NCBI GenBank assembly: GCA_010093485.1
Contig: MU001504.1
Location: forward strand, 999,769 to 1,063,768
Direction: 5' to 3'
DNA: 64,000 nt
Source of the DNA: Karstenula rhodostoma CBS 690.94
Taxonomy: Eukaryota; Ascomycota; Dothideomycetes; Pleosporales; Didymosphaeriaceae
The notes beneath the pieces were generated by a model that worked only from the letters and a program-made list of their open reading frames with translations, did not search any database and was not told the DNA's origin. Positions 11,328 to 21,296 of the stretch are shown in pieces. Position 1 is the first letter of the stretch; every line of letters begins with the position of its first letter. The translations under genes were made by a program, and so were the position numbers.

Positions 11328-12164
11328 TTAGATGTTCAAGTCGGTCGCGGGCTGGGAGGTCGCCGACAGCGATTTCACCTCCTCCTTCTTCAACTTCGAG
11401 ACCTCCTCGTCGTACTCCTTCTTGGGGTCGATCGACTTCAGGTAGTCCCTCAGCTCCGACATGGTGTAGCCGACGTTAGGGTCCACCGGGTCAATTTCCT
11501 TGAGGTCCAAGCCGACCAGCTTGTACTCGTCCGCCAGCATGTTGGAGTAGTAGTCCTCGCCGAACTGGGGCACATCCGACGACGCGGCGTCCGGGTTCAA
11601 GGACCCATTCACCACGAAGTCCCAATAGTGGTGGCGGTACCCCTCCTTGGCGTTGGCCTGGGCGGTGGCGTCCAACTTCAGTTGGCTGGAGGTGGGCCTG
11701 TCGAACAGCTCGAGGAGAGTCCTCTCGTTTGGGTTGGTGATCAAGCAGTAGATCAAGACGTCGAGGCCGGGGTTGCAGGAGGGAATGTGCACCGCCGGGA
11801 ACTTTTTGGACCGCACGACGTCCGAGACGTACTGCGTGACGTGCGTGTTGATGAAGTTACGCACGGGCTGGAACCATTCCTTCGCCTGGTCGTCGGGCTC
11901 CATGCTCTCCATCGCCCTCAGCACCCTGTCGCGGTTCTTGATGACGCTGAACAAGAAGAAGACCATGAACCGGGACTCCCCGTTCAACTTCGCGTCCGCC
12001 ATGCGCTTCATCAAGATGGCCCGGTAGAGGGCGCTGTTCATCTTGCCGAAGGTGGCCCACATTTCCCGCTTAGACACGATGTACTCCTGCAGGGCGTTCG
12101 ACATCGACAGCCTGTTCAAGGCCTCCTGCACCGACATGACCATGGTGACCGGGCTGTGTGTCAT
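11328..12164 (-). CDS. Orphan protein with extreme G/C-ending codon use
   Basis: Intronless frame of 278 residues from the ATG at 12164. The same frame stays open upstream to about 12440 but has no ATG there. Two further Mets at residues 8 and 10 are alternative starts. I recognise no domain. The predicted protein is mostly helical and soluble. It has an N-terminal helical half, a central segment with an NPNERTLLELFDRPTSS-type stretch, and a Lys/Glu-rich tail. In the stretches I read, almost every codon ends in G or C, including TTG, AGG and GGG, unlike adjacent genes. That could reflect very high expression, recent transfer or selection on mRNA. It is divergent from the F-box-like gene, 426 bp between ATGs. 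Confidence 0.65.
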   Translation of the reverse strand: MTHSPVTMVMSVQEALNRLSMSNALQEYIVSKREMWATFGKMNSALYRAILMKRMADAKLNGESRFMVFFLFSVIKNRDRVLRAMESMEPDDQAKEWFQPVRNFINTHVTQYVSDVVRSKKFPAVHIPSCNPGLDVLIYCLITNPNERTLLELFDRPTSSQLKLDATAQANAKEGYRHHYWDFVVNGSLNPDAASSDVPQFGEDYYSNMLADEYKLVGLDLKEIDPVDPNVGYTMSELRDYLKSIDPKKEYDEEVSKLKKEEVKSLSATSQPATDLNI

Positions 12165-12486
12165 CGAGTTCTCCGCGGGGTAGGCGATGGGGACTGCGTG
12201 CCCAAGAACTGGAAGTTTCAAGCCGTACAGCCTGGCCCGGGTAATCCAAATCCGCAAGTGTATAGAGTGAGTGATCCGAAGACGAGGAGGGCTACTGTAC
12301 ACGATAGCAGCCGGGCCCGTAAGGCAGAAGCTGGCCCACGGGTGGTCGCGCAAGCTGAGGCGGGAAGAAGCGGCACTAGAGGCTTGAGTCTTGTGAAACG
12401 CCTTCTCACGCACGTGACTAGGTACCCGCAGGTGAAGCTATAACGTCACTACCACATACGTCTCCTGAGCAACCCGAGACCGTGCG

Positions 12487-12493
12487 TATAAAA
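12487..12493 (+). promoter_or_regulatory. TATA box of the F-box-like gene at 12591
   Basis: TATAAAA, 104 bp upstream of the ATG at 12591, in the region shared with the divergent orphan gene. Confidence 0.55.
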
Positions 12494-12590
12494 GCCCTCC
12501 ACGCACCCCTCTCGCTCCGCCAGACCACCCTCAACTGCATCAGAATCCCCACTGCTCTGCCTCACAGCCGGTGCGAGCTCGTGCGCCAGC

Positions 12591-13430
12591 ATGGCGCCAT
12601 CCGACGCGGACTTGGGAGCGAACATCTTCCGTCGTCTGCCGCTTGAACTGAAGTTCATGGTGTTCGAGCTGCTTCTCCCAACGGAGGACGAGGACCTCAT
12701 CTTCCGCACAGATACGAGTGACAGCCATCTGCAGATGCTTGAGAAACTTCAGCGTGGGACGAAGCAGCGACCTATTGGACCGAGACACGCGCTCCCCGCT
12801 TCGTCTTCTACAGCGATCGTAAGTCGTCTTTTACACTGCAGCTACAGCTAATGCTGACTGGGGAAAATGCAGGTGCCCCGCGCCGCGCTTTATTCCAAGC
12901 CGTTCGTCGTCTTCCAGAGTCTTTCTGCCGGACGATCACGCGAGTGTGCCTGCCGAACTTCAACCTGTACTATTTCTCAGATGATATTGATATGCGAACA
13001 CAAGCCAGAATCGGAATGATTCACCTGATGAGTCTGACATCGATCCGTGAAGTTGACGTCGAGCTCAACCTAGTCGAATTCCTGGGAAAGCACAACACCT
13101 CGGATCTCCTTTCAACTGATCTCCACCATACCGAGGATCTGAGGATTTACTCTCAGGTTGCGACCTTCGATCTTCTGGAACATTTCCGTCACTGTGAGTA
13201 CACGTGTGAGTCTCAATGCACTTGGACAGCATACTGACAAGATTCTAGTCCTACACATTGGAGATATTCAGATTAGGGTGCGTTGGAGTCGAATGCCCAC
13301 AATAGAGCGCTGGATGGAAGACCTTGTCAAGAAGCCTCAAGAGCGTAGGCGATTGGAGCTGGACTTGCTGAATCTACTGAGGGAGAAGACCCCGGCGAAG
13401 AGCATTGAAGATGTGCTTGGATGGGAGTAG
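12591..13430 (+). CDS. F-box-like (LPxEL-type) protein, first exon needs a 35-nt intron or is frameshifted
   Basis: Small fungal protein with an N-terminal F-box-like helix (LPLELKFMVFELLLP, residues 16-30). Relatives are thought to be substrate-binding subunits of ubiquitin ligases, but most are uncharacterised. A continuous product requires exons 12591-12717, 12753-12818, 12873-13193 and 13249-13430, giving 231 residues. The last two introns (54 and 55 nt) are ordinary. The first would be only 35 nt (donor GTGACA, acceptor TTCAG), which is short for this group. Without it, the reading frame of the F-box does not join the frame that reads RFVFYSDR and the rest. So this is either a real mini-intron, a sequencing error, or a frameshifted gene. 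A TATA box lies 104 bp upstream. Confidence 0.6.
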
Positions 13431-14970
13431 CGAGATTGAGCCCGGGCGGTCATGAAGAACGGATATCAGCATGCCATTTGGTTTGATGGATGAGCAAACA
13501 GCAGGAACGTCCAAAGTCTTGGTTTCGTGGGTTACAGTCCTGAACGAAGTGGTGTTCGTCATCGTACGGATTGACCTGGGTGCGACTAAATGTTATCGAT
13601 TGTTTCGTGTAGCGTAAACTGGGATGCGATATGAGCATCAGCTACCGCAGTCTATCTCTTTCTGCACAGCTTCTCGGAAAGAGCAGATTCTTGTGGTTGA
13701 TTCTCACTTCTTCCGCGAGGAGGTTTCATTGGATAGAGTCAGGTTAATTAATGCATCTTAGAGTGCTGTTGCAAGCCGCACCAGATAGAGTGAGGTGCAG
13801 GCCCAGTTGCTCCTTCTGATAGCGTTGTGGAATTCCCTATCAATCATCCATCACACGGTATCGTCATTGACGACTGTTCGCTATCTGTAATATTATCCAT
13901 CAATAGCCTGGACAGGCGAGTCGTATCGTTGGCGGGTCCATCTGGCCTTCCGCGTTTTCTCGCACAACGCTGTCATCTTTCATGGAGTGGCCTGTGGAAT
14001 ACAGTGCATAATCGAAGATTTTGAGTAATCCCCATACCACAGGAGGATAGGCAGCGTCCACACTTCTGTGCTAGTGATGCAATAGGACGGTAAGGATGAT
14101 CATTTTGACTTCTTCAGCCTCGGTCTTGGCTTTGAGATACCGAAAAGCCTCTGATACAATGTGTACGCGGTTGACGTGTTGATACCGGCACGAGTCACGC
14201 TGATGAGTGTGGTTTGCGCGGAGGTTGGGCATAGAGAATGCATCTCGTCATGCCGGCAGTGGGCTCGCATGTCGGATTGATAGACTAATTGGTGTGTGAC
14301 AATAGATGCCGCTTGGGACGGTCGGTGTTTTCTTTTTTTTTCGGCTTCTTCTCTTCCATCTTTTCCTTCTGCTTTGGGTTTCGCCAACGTGCAGTCTGCC
14401 AGTGATACTGCATGGTGGCTGACCTAGTATTTATCATCCTCTCAGTCGAGCCTGCTGTGCTCTTGCAACTGGTTCTCGAGCACGATGTGGTGATTTCGGC
14501 TCGCGTTCATTTGTTTGGGCATCATGATCTGATTCGGTGGATACTGTGGTCGAGTCTCACATATCTCGCGGTACAGTTTCGTCACACAGAGTCTGTCTTC
14601 GTGCCTCTGATGGCGATACGGGGCTTTGGTCGCACATTAGATCGTGTGTCGATGTCAGCTGTAGGAAGGAGGGTCGAAGATTAAAGAGTCACGTGACAGT
14701 TCCCCTGCTGAGGTGTTAGAGTAGTTGCACGCGGATCCGCTTGCCAAAGTCACGTATAATTGATAGAAAAACACAATCTCAAGCAGAAACTAGTGACAGA
14801 AAGATCATACACATATCGCGACACTAGACCTGTCCCTCGAGCTCGAAGAGGAGGATAGCTCAGGAATCCGCAACATCCTCGGTCTCGGCGAAACCCACTT
14901 CCGCCCAAAAGTTCGAGTCGCGCATCCAACCTCCCGTCCAAACACGCATTGCCCACGCACCCAACGCACC
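13431..14970. other. intergenic, nothing recognised
   Basis: About 1.5 kb. Frames at 14100-14387 (minus, TTG start) and 14412-14684 (plus) have no family resemblance and are not called. The last 200 bases are the promoter and leader of the mL54 gene. Confidence 0.5.
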
Positions 14971-15746
14971 ATGATCTGCCGAACCTGCCTCCGCGCAGCC
15001 TCCCGCGCACGAATATCACCACCCTCCTCGATCTCCGCCTCGGCTCGCGCCTTCTCCTCCGCCCCAACCCTCCGCAACGCGACCCCCATCTCCGCAAGCA
15101 GCACACCCGCGCCCCAACAAGGCTCGCCGTCGTCCCGCACACCGCCCGCCGCGACATCGACCTCCGCCGCGCAGCCCTTCAGCGAAGCCATCACGCCCGC
15201 GCCAAAGAAGGATGCCGCGCCCCCAGCAGCAGAGAAGAAGGTGCCGCTCGTGCGCAGCTCCGTCGCGGCTGGGACGCCGCTCAAGGGCCTGAACTTCCTC
15301 AAGGACAGACAGGATCCTGTGGCCATGGCGGACGAGGACTATCCCGAGTGGCTGTGGTCGATACTGGAGCGGCAGGAGAAGAAGGGGGAGAGCGGCGGTG
15401 CGGGAGATTTGTTCTGTAAGCTCACCCTTCCCCTAATTGCACGACACATTGCATTGCGTGTTGGTTGTGAATATGGTTTGGATAGTATAGCTAACGCGGG
15501 ACAGCTAAATCAAAGAAACAACGTCGTCTGGCTGCGAAGCGCCTCCGCAAGGAACAGCTCGCGAACCCGGGCATGCTCGTCCCCAAGGTGCCGATATACG
15601 AGCAGACGATCGATCTGCCTGCCGGAGATGGGACTGTGGGCGGTGCCGTCAAGGCGGGCGAGGCGAGAGGAGAGCTGACCAAAGCGATGCGGGATAAGAG
15701 GCGGGCGGCAATCAAGGAGCGGAATTTCTTGAAGGCTATGGGTTAG
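14971..15746 (+). CDS. MRPL37: Mitochondrial large-subunit ribosomal protein mL54 (Mrpl37)
   Basis: Structural protein of the mitochondrial large ribosomal subunit. Exons 14971-15415 and 15505-15746 give 228 residues with an 89-nt intron. The N-terminal 60-80 residues are rich in Ala, Ser, Arg and Pro with no acidic residues, as expected of a mitochondrial presequence. The conserved core starts at LKGLNFLKDRQDPVAM, followed by EDYPEWLWSIL. After the intron comes SKKQRRLAAKRLRKEQLAN, the diagnostic basic segment. The C-terminus RDKRRAAIKERNFLKAMG is also typical. Leader and core together match the size of other filamentous-fungal members. Confidence 0.93.
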
Positions 15747-16092
15747 AGTACGCATCGCGAGCTGTTGGTATGATGGAACCGGGCCACACTCCAGCTGCTA
15801 CATAGGAGATGGGAAATGTAGGATTAAAGAACCGGGACGTGTTACATCGAATGCATGGAAGGCTTGGACGCAGGAGGGAACAACTGTACGATCTGTATAT
15901 ATTGTATCAGTAAGAAGCGGCCGTCGAGATGGGCTACAAATTATCGGAATTACTACGTGTACACATAACCCCGTGCAGAACGCTCAAACAATCTGCCAAC
16001 CATCGCATCCGCCCCCTGCAAACCGCCAGATGCTAAATCAAAATATATGTACTAAAAGAAAATCCACCTCCGCCACGTTCTCAACCTTGCGA
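15747..16092. other. short convergent intergenic region
   Basis: 346 bases between the 3' ends of mL54 and the DUF2417 gene. AT-rich stretches with AATAAA-like runs probably serve 3'-end formation on both strands. Nothing else seen. Confidence 0.5.
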
Positions 16093-17798
16093 TTAGACTG
16101 ACTCCTCGACCGCCGCATCGACCTTCCTCGACGCCTTGACCAGCTGCTTCAGCCTCTTCTCCATGACCTCGCGTCCCTCGAGCGTCCTCCACACCTGATG
16201 CGGCGCCTTATTAACGACATCCCAACCCACCAAATTGTCTGTCAACTTGGTCGAATCACGCTGTTTCCTTTCCCACTCCCCATCACTCCGGCACTTGATA
16301 GCGCTGCTAACGACAACCAGCGGCATCTCAGCGCTCTGAATATTCCGCGCAGACACGACCTCGTTCTTGCTCAGCGAGTCAGCGACCAGATTCTCCTGCA
16401 GCTCCGCCTTGATGAATTTCCCGCCCTGGTACGCATTCCGTCCATATACGCGGTCTTGGCGCGTGCGGCCCTTGAAGATGGCGCCCGCAAGACGCGACAT
16501 GCCGAGGGGCGAGAGGATGCCCCAGCCCCAGAGGATGAAGCCGCGACCGGGGTTGCCGAGGCGGTGCAGCAGGTCCTCGTGCATGGGGTCGACGAGCATG
16601 AGCCCCGTGACCTGCTTGAGGTGGCGGGAGCTGAAGATGCGGGAGACGATGCTGCCGGTGCCGGCGGAGACGAGGATCCAAGGGCCTTCCTCGCCGGTTT
16701 TGGCGAGCGCTTCGGAGAGCGCGTCTGCGGACATGCCTGCGCTGTGCGGCGAGGGCGCGTTGTCGGACCAGGCGTAGCCCGGGCGGTCCCAGTAGCAGTA
16801 GCGAGAGATGGAGCCGTTCTGCACGGCGTTGTAGGCCCAGTGCTCGAGGTCGTATTCCGAGGGCTCTTCGCCGGCTTCGAGGATAATGGTCGGGTCGCGT
16901 TTGCCGTGCGTGTAGGTCACGTTGCCGACGCAGCCAAGGTGGACGGCGTACTTGTCGCCGTCGACGAGGATGCGCTCGCCGTGCATTTCGAGCGTGGAGT
17001 CGCGCGCGCGGACGCTCAGGGTGCCCGTCATGAGGATGGCGACGACGATGAAGGCAACGGTTAGGATCGTGGCTACGAGAACCGCGAGCCATTCTTTCAG
17101 CGTGCGGCGAGTCTCCGGGCGCCCGGTCAGACGTTCCTCTTCCTCTTTCTTGCCCCATGCGACGACTCGGTCGGTGATGATGCACCATATCGCGATGAAG
17201 ACTGCCCAGACTATCGATGCGATGCCTACCCAGCCTTCTTCGAGCCGGAGCCTAGGGACGGCCAGGATCAAGATCATGTCGATGATGAGGAAGACGGCAA
17301 TGATGGTCGTGGTGACGCGGAGGGCTTTGGCTGGTGCAATGAAGAAGATGATGGCAACTAGGAGGTTTCCAATGGTAAGACAAGTGAAGGCGAAGTCGAA
17401 GAAGCCGCTCCCGCGAGAGTGCATTCCTGGAGGTGAGATGAATATACTGATTAAGAGTAACGTCCACCAGAGGCACGAGATCATGAAGAAGAGTATGGTG
17501 AAATAGCGGAGGAACCGAACAGACCAGAGATTGTACGGCGAGACCTGCCGTTCGTTTAGCAATTGTACAGTTCATAGAGAAAAAGCAGACGCACCGCTGG
17601 GTCATCGGGATCCAGATAGCCATCTGAGTTCGGCGGCCGTCGTCCCTCGTCGAGCAGTCTCGTCCTCTCGGTGGGTTCCTGGTTGCTTCTTGGTGCCGAG
17701 CGCACACTTCTCGTGCTCCGCGAGGCATCTACCGAGGCAGCGTCTGTTCGTAGCGCGGACTCGCCGTCGTCATCGTCGGATTTCTTTATTCCCCACAT
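16093..17798 (-). CDS. DUF2417 integral membrane protein with alpha/beta-hydrolase domain
   Basis: Exons 17798-17595 and 17544-16093 give 551 residues, with a 50-nt intron inside the conserved DPDDPAVSPYNLWSVR join. The N-terminal 68 residues are hydrophilic (acidic, Ser/Arg-rich, ending ERTRLL...SDGYLDPDDPA). The DUF2417 part has five or six hydrophobic helices between about residues 80 and 240, including FTILFFMISCLWWTLLLI. The C-terminal half is an alpha/beta-hydrolase: the nucleophile-elbow region reads WILVSAGTGSIVSRIF, without a classical GxSxG, followed by LMLVDPMHEDLL. The family is annotated as mitochondrial integral membrane protein. Its substrate is unknown. It is divergent from PPE1. 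Confidence 0.88.
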
Positions 17799-18372
17799 GT
17801 TGTGCTGTGAGCTTTGAGAGCTCCGGATCCGGTCGCGGAGCTTCGCGTGTCTGAAAGATCGAACACGAGGGTATCGATGGCAGAAAATAAGTGAGGGCAC
17901 GCTCTAAACAGGTTATATGTCCAGCAAAGATAGCCTCCCCAAGCTTTCAAGACGCATGGCGTCGGGGGCGATCAGATGGCGGGCGCTAGAGCAACAGATC
18001 GACGTCATGGGTCTCGAATGCGGTGCGAAATAACGACCCAGACTGTCAAGTACGCGGCTAGCGCATCATTGTTGTTGCTTGAGCCGCCACAGAAGGCTGC
18101 TCCCTCGATATCATTATGATTCCCACGGCTGCTGGCGATCCTGTTCCACAAGAGATTTGCCTGGAACAAGTCGAACTACGCCCCTCCGCGGGCGATCAGT
18201 GACGCAGGATGGATGCACCCTCTCGCTTACCCTGGAGTCCGCTGCACCCCTGTCCCTGACATTGGGTAACCCCCACCTAGCATACACAATACACACCAGC
18301 AGCATTTCGCCTGCAGTTCCCATTCTCAATTGGCACCCTCTCCATGCGACGGCCGAGTCCCTATCATCAGCA
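17799..18372. promoter_or_regulatory. divergent promoter region of DUF2417 gene and PPE1
   Basis: 574 bp between opposing ATGs. The PPE1 frame stays open upstream to 18079, but the family N-terminus fits the ATG at 18373. No distinct factor site was identified. Confidence 0.4.
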
Positions 18373-19558
18373 ATGTCCGACCTCGCCAAATCCTTCGCAA
18401 AGACCAAGCTCTCGTCGCTGCCCTCCCCCGAGCCCCTCACCGAAGACCCCGCCGACGCCTACGAGGACGACAGCTCCTCCGCAAGCTCCATGAGCTCCAC
18501 CGGCACCGTAATCCCCACGAACAGCCAGCGCCCCGCGCCCGTTCTCCACTGGTCCGACTACTTCAGCCAGGAGTTCTACCTCGAGCGGAGCGCCTCGCCG
18601 CCGGGCGCCCACGCAAAGTTCCACGTCTACTTGACCCCGCCTGCGACGCCGAAGGCGAACTTGCTGGTCCTGCACCATGGCGCAGGCAGCTCGGCGCTGA
18701 GCTTCGCCCTGATGGCGAAGGAGGTTAGGAAGATGCTGCCCGACGTGGGGATTCTGGCTGTTGAGGCGAGGGACCACGGCAGCGTGGTGTGGGACGCCGA
18801 GGGCCACATCGACAACGACCTGTCCGTGGACGTGCTGGGGAAGGACCTTGTCGATATGATCCAGCTGACCAAGAACAAGATGGGGTGGACGGAGCTGCCG
18901 CCGGTCGTGCTCATCGGACACAGTCTTGGCGGTGCGGTGGTCACGCACGTGGCGAACAAGGGGTCGCTGGGGCACAAGATGCTGGGCTATGCGGTGCTGG
19001 ATGTGGTGGAGGGAAGCGCGATGGAGGCGCTGAAACATATGCAAAGTTATTTGGCGACCAGGCCGAAGGCGTTTCCTAGTTTGCCGGCAGCGATTGAGTG
19101 GCACATACGGTCGAGGACACTGCGGAATCCGCAGTCGGCGAGGGCAAGTGTCCCCAGTCTGCTTCTGCAGACACCGGACGGGAAGTGGGCGTGGCGGACA
19201 GAGCTGGGCAGCACAGAAGCATACTGGGAGAACTGGTTCAACGGCATGAGCGCGAAGTTCTTGGGCGGGAAGGGCGCGAAGCTGCTTATACTTGCAGGAA
19301 CAGACAGGCTGGACAAGGAGCTCATGATTGGACAGATGCAAGGTGTGTCCTGCTATATTCATATTTTGTTGAGGTATCTAACGCGGCTTAGGCAAATTCC
19401 AGCTGCAAGTTCTCCCTGCAGCGGGACACTTCCTCCAGGAGGATCTCCCCGAGAAAACGGCCGAGGTGGTTGTCGAGTTCGTCAAGCGTAACGACCGTAG
19501 TACGCTGATTCTCCCGCCCAAGGTTTCGGACCTCCTCGCACAAGGCAAAAGGGTGTGA
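18373..19558 (+). CDS. PPE1: Protein phosphatase methylesterase 1
   Basis: Alpha/beta-hydrolase that removes the methyl ester from the C-terminal leucine of the PP2A catalytic subunit, acting in cytosol and nucleus. Exons 18373-19342 and 19392-19558 give 378 residues, with a 49-nt intron. The nucleophile elbow GHSLGGA places Ser at 184. The oxyanion region LLVLHHGAGSSALSF starts near residue 97, and EARDHG near 131 is the conserved family segment. The catalytic His is in VLPAAGHFLQED after the intron. An N-terminal Ser-rich acidic tail of about 50 residues precedes the fold, as in other fungal members. All catalytic elements are intact. Confidence 0.93.
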
Positions 19559-19817
19559 GCTGCGCCTGACGGGCGGTATTTACCTCTTACTCTGACCACA
19601 TGAGATATCCTTAGGAGCAGCCTAAGATGACACGACCTGTTGTGTCGCAGGCTTCAAAGCTCCTCATGTCTGTCGCGTGTTGGGTATGTGCCAATGCCTG
19701 CGAGGGTTCTTTCTTTTAACGTCCAACAGCCTGAAAGGGACCACACGCGCCAATCATCTTCCTTATAGACTTGTAGATGCTATGTCGCAACCAAGGAAAC
19801 GCATTCGAAGACGTAAA

Positions 19818-20832
19818 TCAGACCGCTGCCGCTTCTGCGTCGACGTTGGCAGCGGCATCTCCGTCACCCTTGGGCTTGTGCTTCCGCTTCCGCTTGCGAG
19901 GTCCCGCATCCTCGCCATCCGCTGCGGGAGCGTCGGTCGAGTCTGCCACCGCCACCGCCGCTGCCGGCCGCGGCGGTTTCGGTCCTGTAGACTTGGACTT
20001 GGTCTTCTTCATGCTTAGCGGATTGGGTTCTTTGGGACCCCTTGGCTTTTTCTTCTTCTGTGGCCGGGGCTCTTCGGTCGTTTGCTCCTCGGCGCCGTTT
20101 TCTTCGTCGTCGCGCTTCCTCTTCGGTGGCTGGTCGGGGTTGCGCTGGCCCTTCAGTCCCAATCTGAACTTGTTCTTTTCCTCCCGCTCCCTGAGCTCTT
20201 CCGAAGCAGTGTTCATCGGCTCCATGCTGTGGCATTGTCAGTAAAGCTTGCTGCTGGTTGGGACTGGACGTACATCATGACAGCGCGTTCCAGGTATATA
20301 AGAGGCACACCAGGTATGGTGCGCAGATGAGCCCGCACTTTCCGATCCTGTGATGCAACTACATATCTGTGTTTATTTATCTTGCTGTCCTTCGGGTCGA
20401 TGACAGCGGAGAGACATTGCAGCGCGGAAAGCGGCTCCTCGAGCTCGTGGTGGTTACAGCGGCGTCGCTCGAGGTTGTCTTGGGCCCATTTGATGAGCGC
20501 ATCGTTCTAATCATTTGAGCATACACCCCAAAAGTACTGGTGAGGATGCGCGTACCTTTGGCTTCGCATTATACAGCGCTCGCATGCAGCATTGTGTCAC
20601 CATGGGTTTTATCGGGCCTTGGAGACAGCCCTGGAGCCGCTCGAGGAGCTGGATCTTTCCCCGCCAGCAGTCTTCGAGGATTTCGTGGTCCACTAGCACC
20701 TGCGCGCGGGTCAACGCTGTGTCAAGAAAGCGCGGACAGCAGAGCACATACCTGGTACGGACTGCGGAAGCCAAAGGTCACTTCATACTGGTGCATGAGC
20801 TTCCGGTAGGCTTTCGCGCGCTTGAGCTTCAT
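19818..20832 (-). CDS. UTP23: rRNA-processing protein Utp23 (PIN-like, SSU processome)
   Basis: Nucleolar factor of the small-subunit processome, required for early cleavage of pre-rRNA and release of snR30. Exons 20832-20752, 20699-20556, 20506-20274 and 20226-19818 give 288 residues, with three introns of 47-52 nt. The start MKLKRAKAYRKLMHQYEVTFGFR is diagnostic. The PIN-like fold follows with VLVDHEILEDC and the CCHC zinc ligands around TQCCMRALY and the RRCNHHE segment. After ERAVMIMEPMNTASEE the last exon encodes a long basic tail with repeated KRKRK and PKKKK-type clusters, likely for nucleolar targeting and RNA contact. It is divergent from the DUF726 gene. Confidence 0.95.
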
Positions 20833-21296
20833 GTTTTCGGAGGTAGAAGGTTCCTAAGAGGAGAAGCGTTCTCGGATGTATAGTTTCGAAGGCCGTTCTC
20901 GAACAAGTTGCCTAGGGCAGCAGTGGCGCAGGTGCAAGATAACGACGATAGTGCGCGCGATCGGTCGTGTGCGATTTTCAGGAAGCTAGGTATGGGACTC
21001 TTCCGCGGTGCGTGGCGGTCGGTCGCGGTAGAGAGAGTGGAATGTTCGTTTGCAACCGCCGTGAACTTTTTTGGCTCCACTCTCCACCCATGACGGCCAT
21101 TTTGCGCTAGTGGGCCCGACAAAGCCCCCACAGGTGCCGCCGCGCGCAGAGGCTATGCTCCCAAACAGTAACAACCTGACGGAAACATGGTGCGAGGGGG
21201 CGCTCGCTGACTGCGTTGAAACATATCTAGCCCCCGCGCCCGGACTCCTGACATCGCCGAGCCACCTCCCTCGAATGTGTGCGACACCGCAACAAC
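20833..21296. promoter_or_regulatory. divergent promoter region of UTP23 and DUF726 gene
   Basis: 464 bp between opposing ATGs, moderately GC-rich, with no TATA box seen. That fits two constitutively expressed genes. Confidence 0.4.

Noticed and set aside
12165..12440. N-terminal extension of the orphan gene, including a possible membrane segment (LLSCTVALLVFGSLTLYTCGF) in another frame
   Set aside because: There is no ATG in the extension in either frame, and joining the membrane segment would need a 35-nt intron. Kept the ATG at 12164.
11313..12443. 376-codon plus-strand ORF opposite the orphan gene
   Set aside because: Starts at a non-ATG codon; its Val/Leu/Arg/His-rich composition is the typical shadow of a high-GC3 gene on the other strand.
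14100..14684. Two ORFs of 90-95 codons in the 13.4-15 kb gap
   Set aside because: One starts at TTG and both lack recognisable domains or splice partners.
16198..17188. Long ORFs on both strands overlapping the DUF2417 gene
   Set aside because: Arg/His/Ala-rich shadows of a GC-rich coding region; the minus-strand DUF2417 frame has clear homology.
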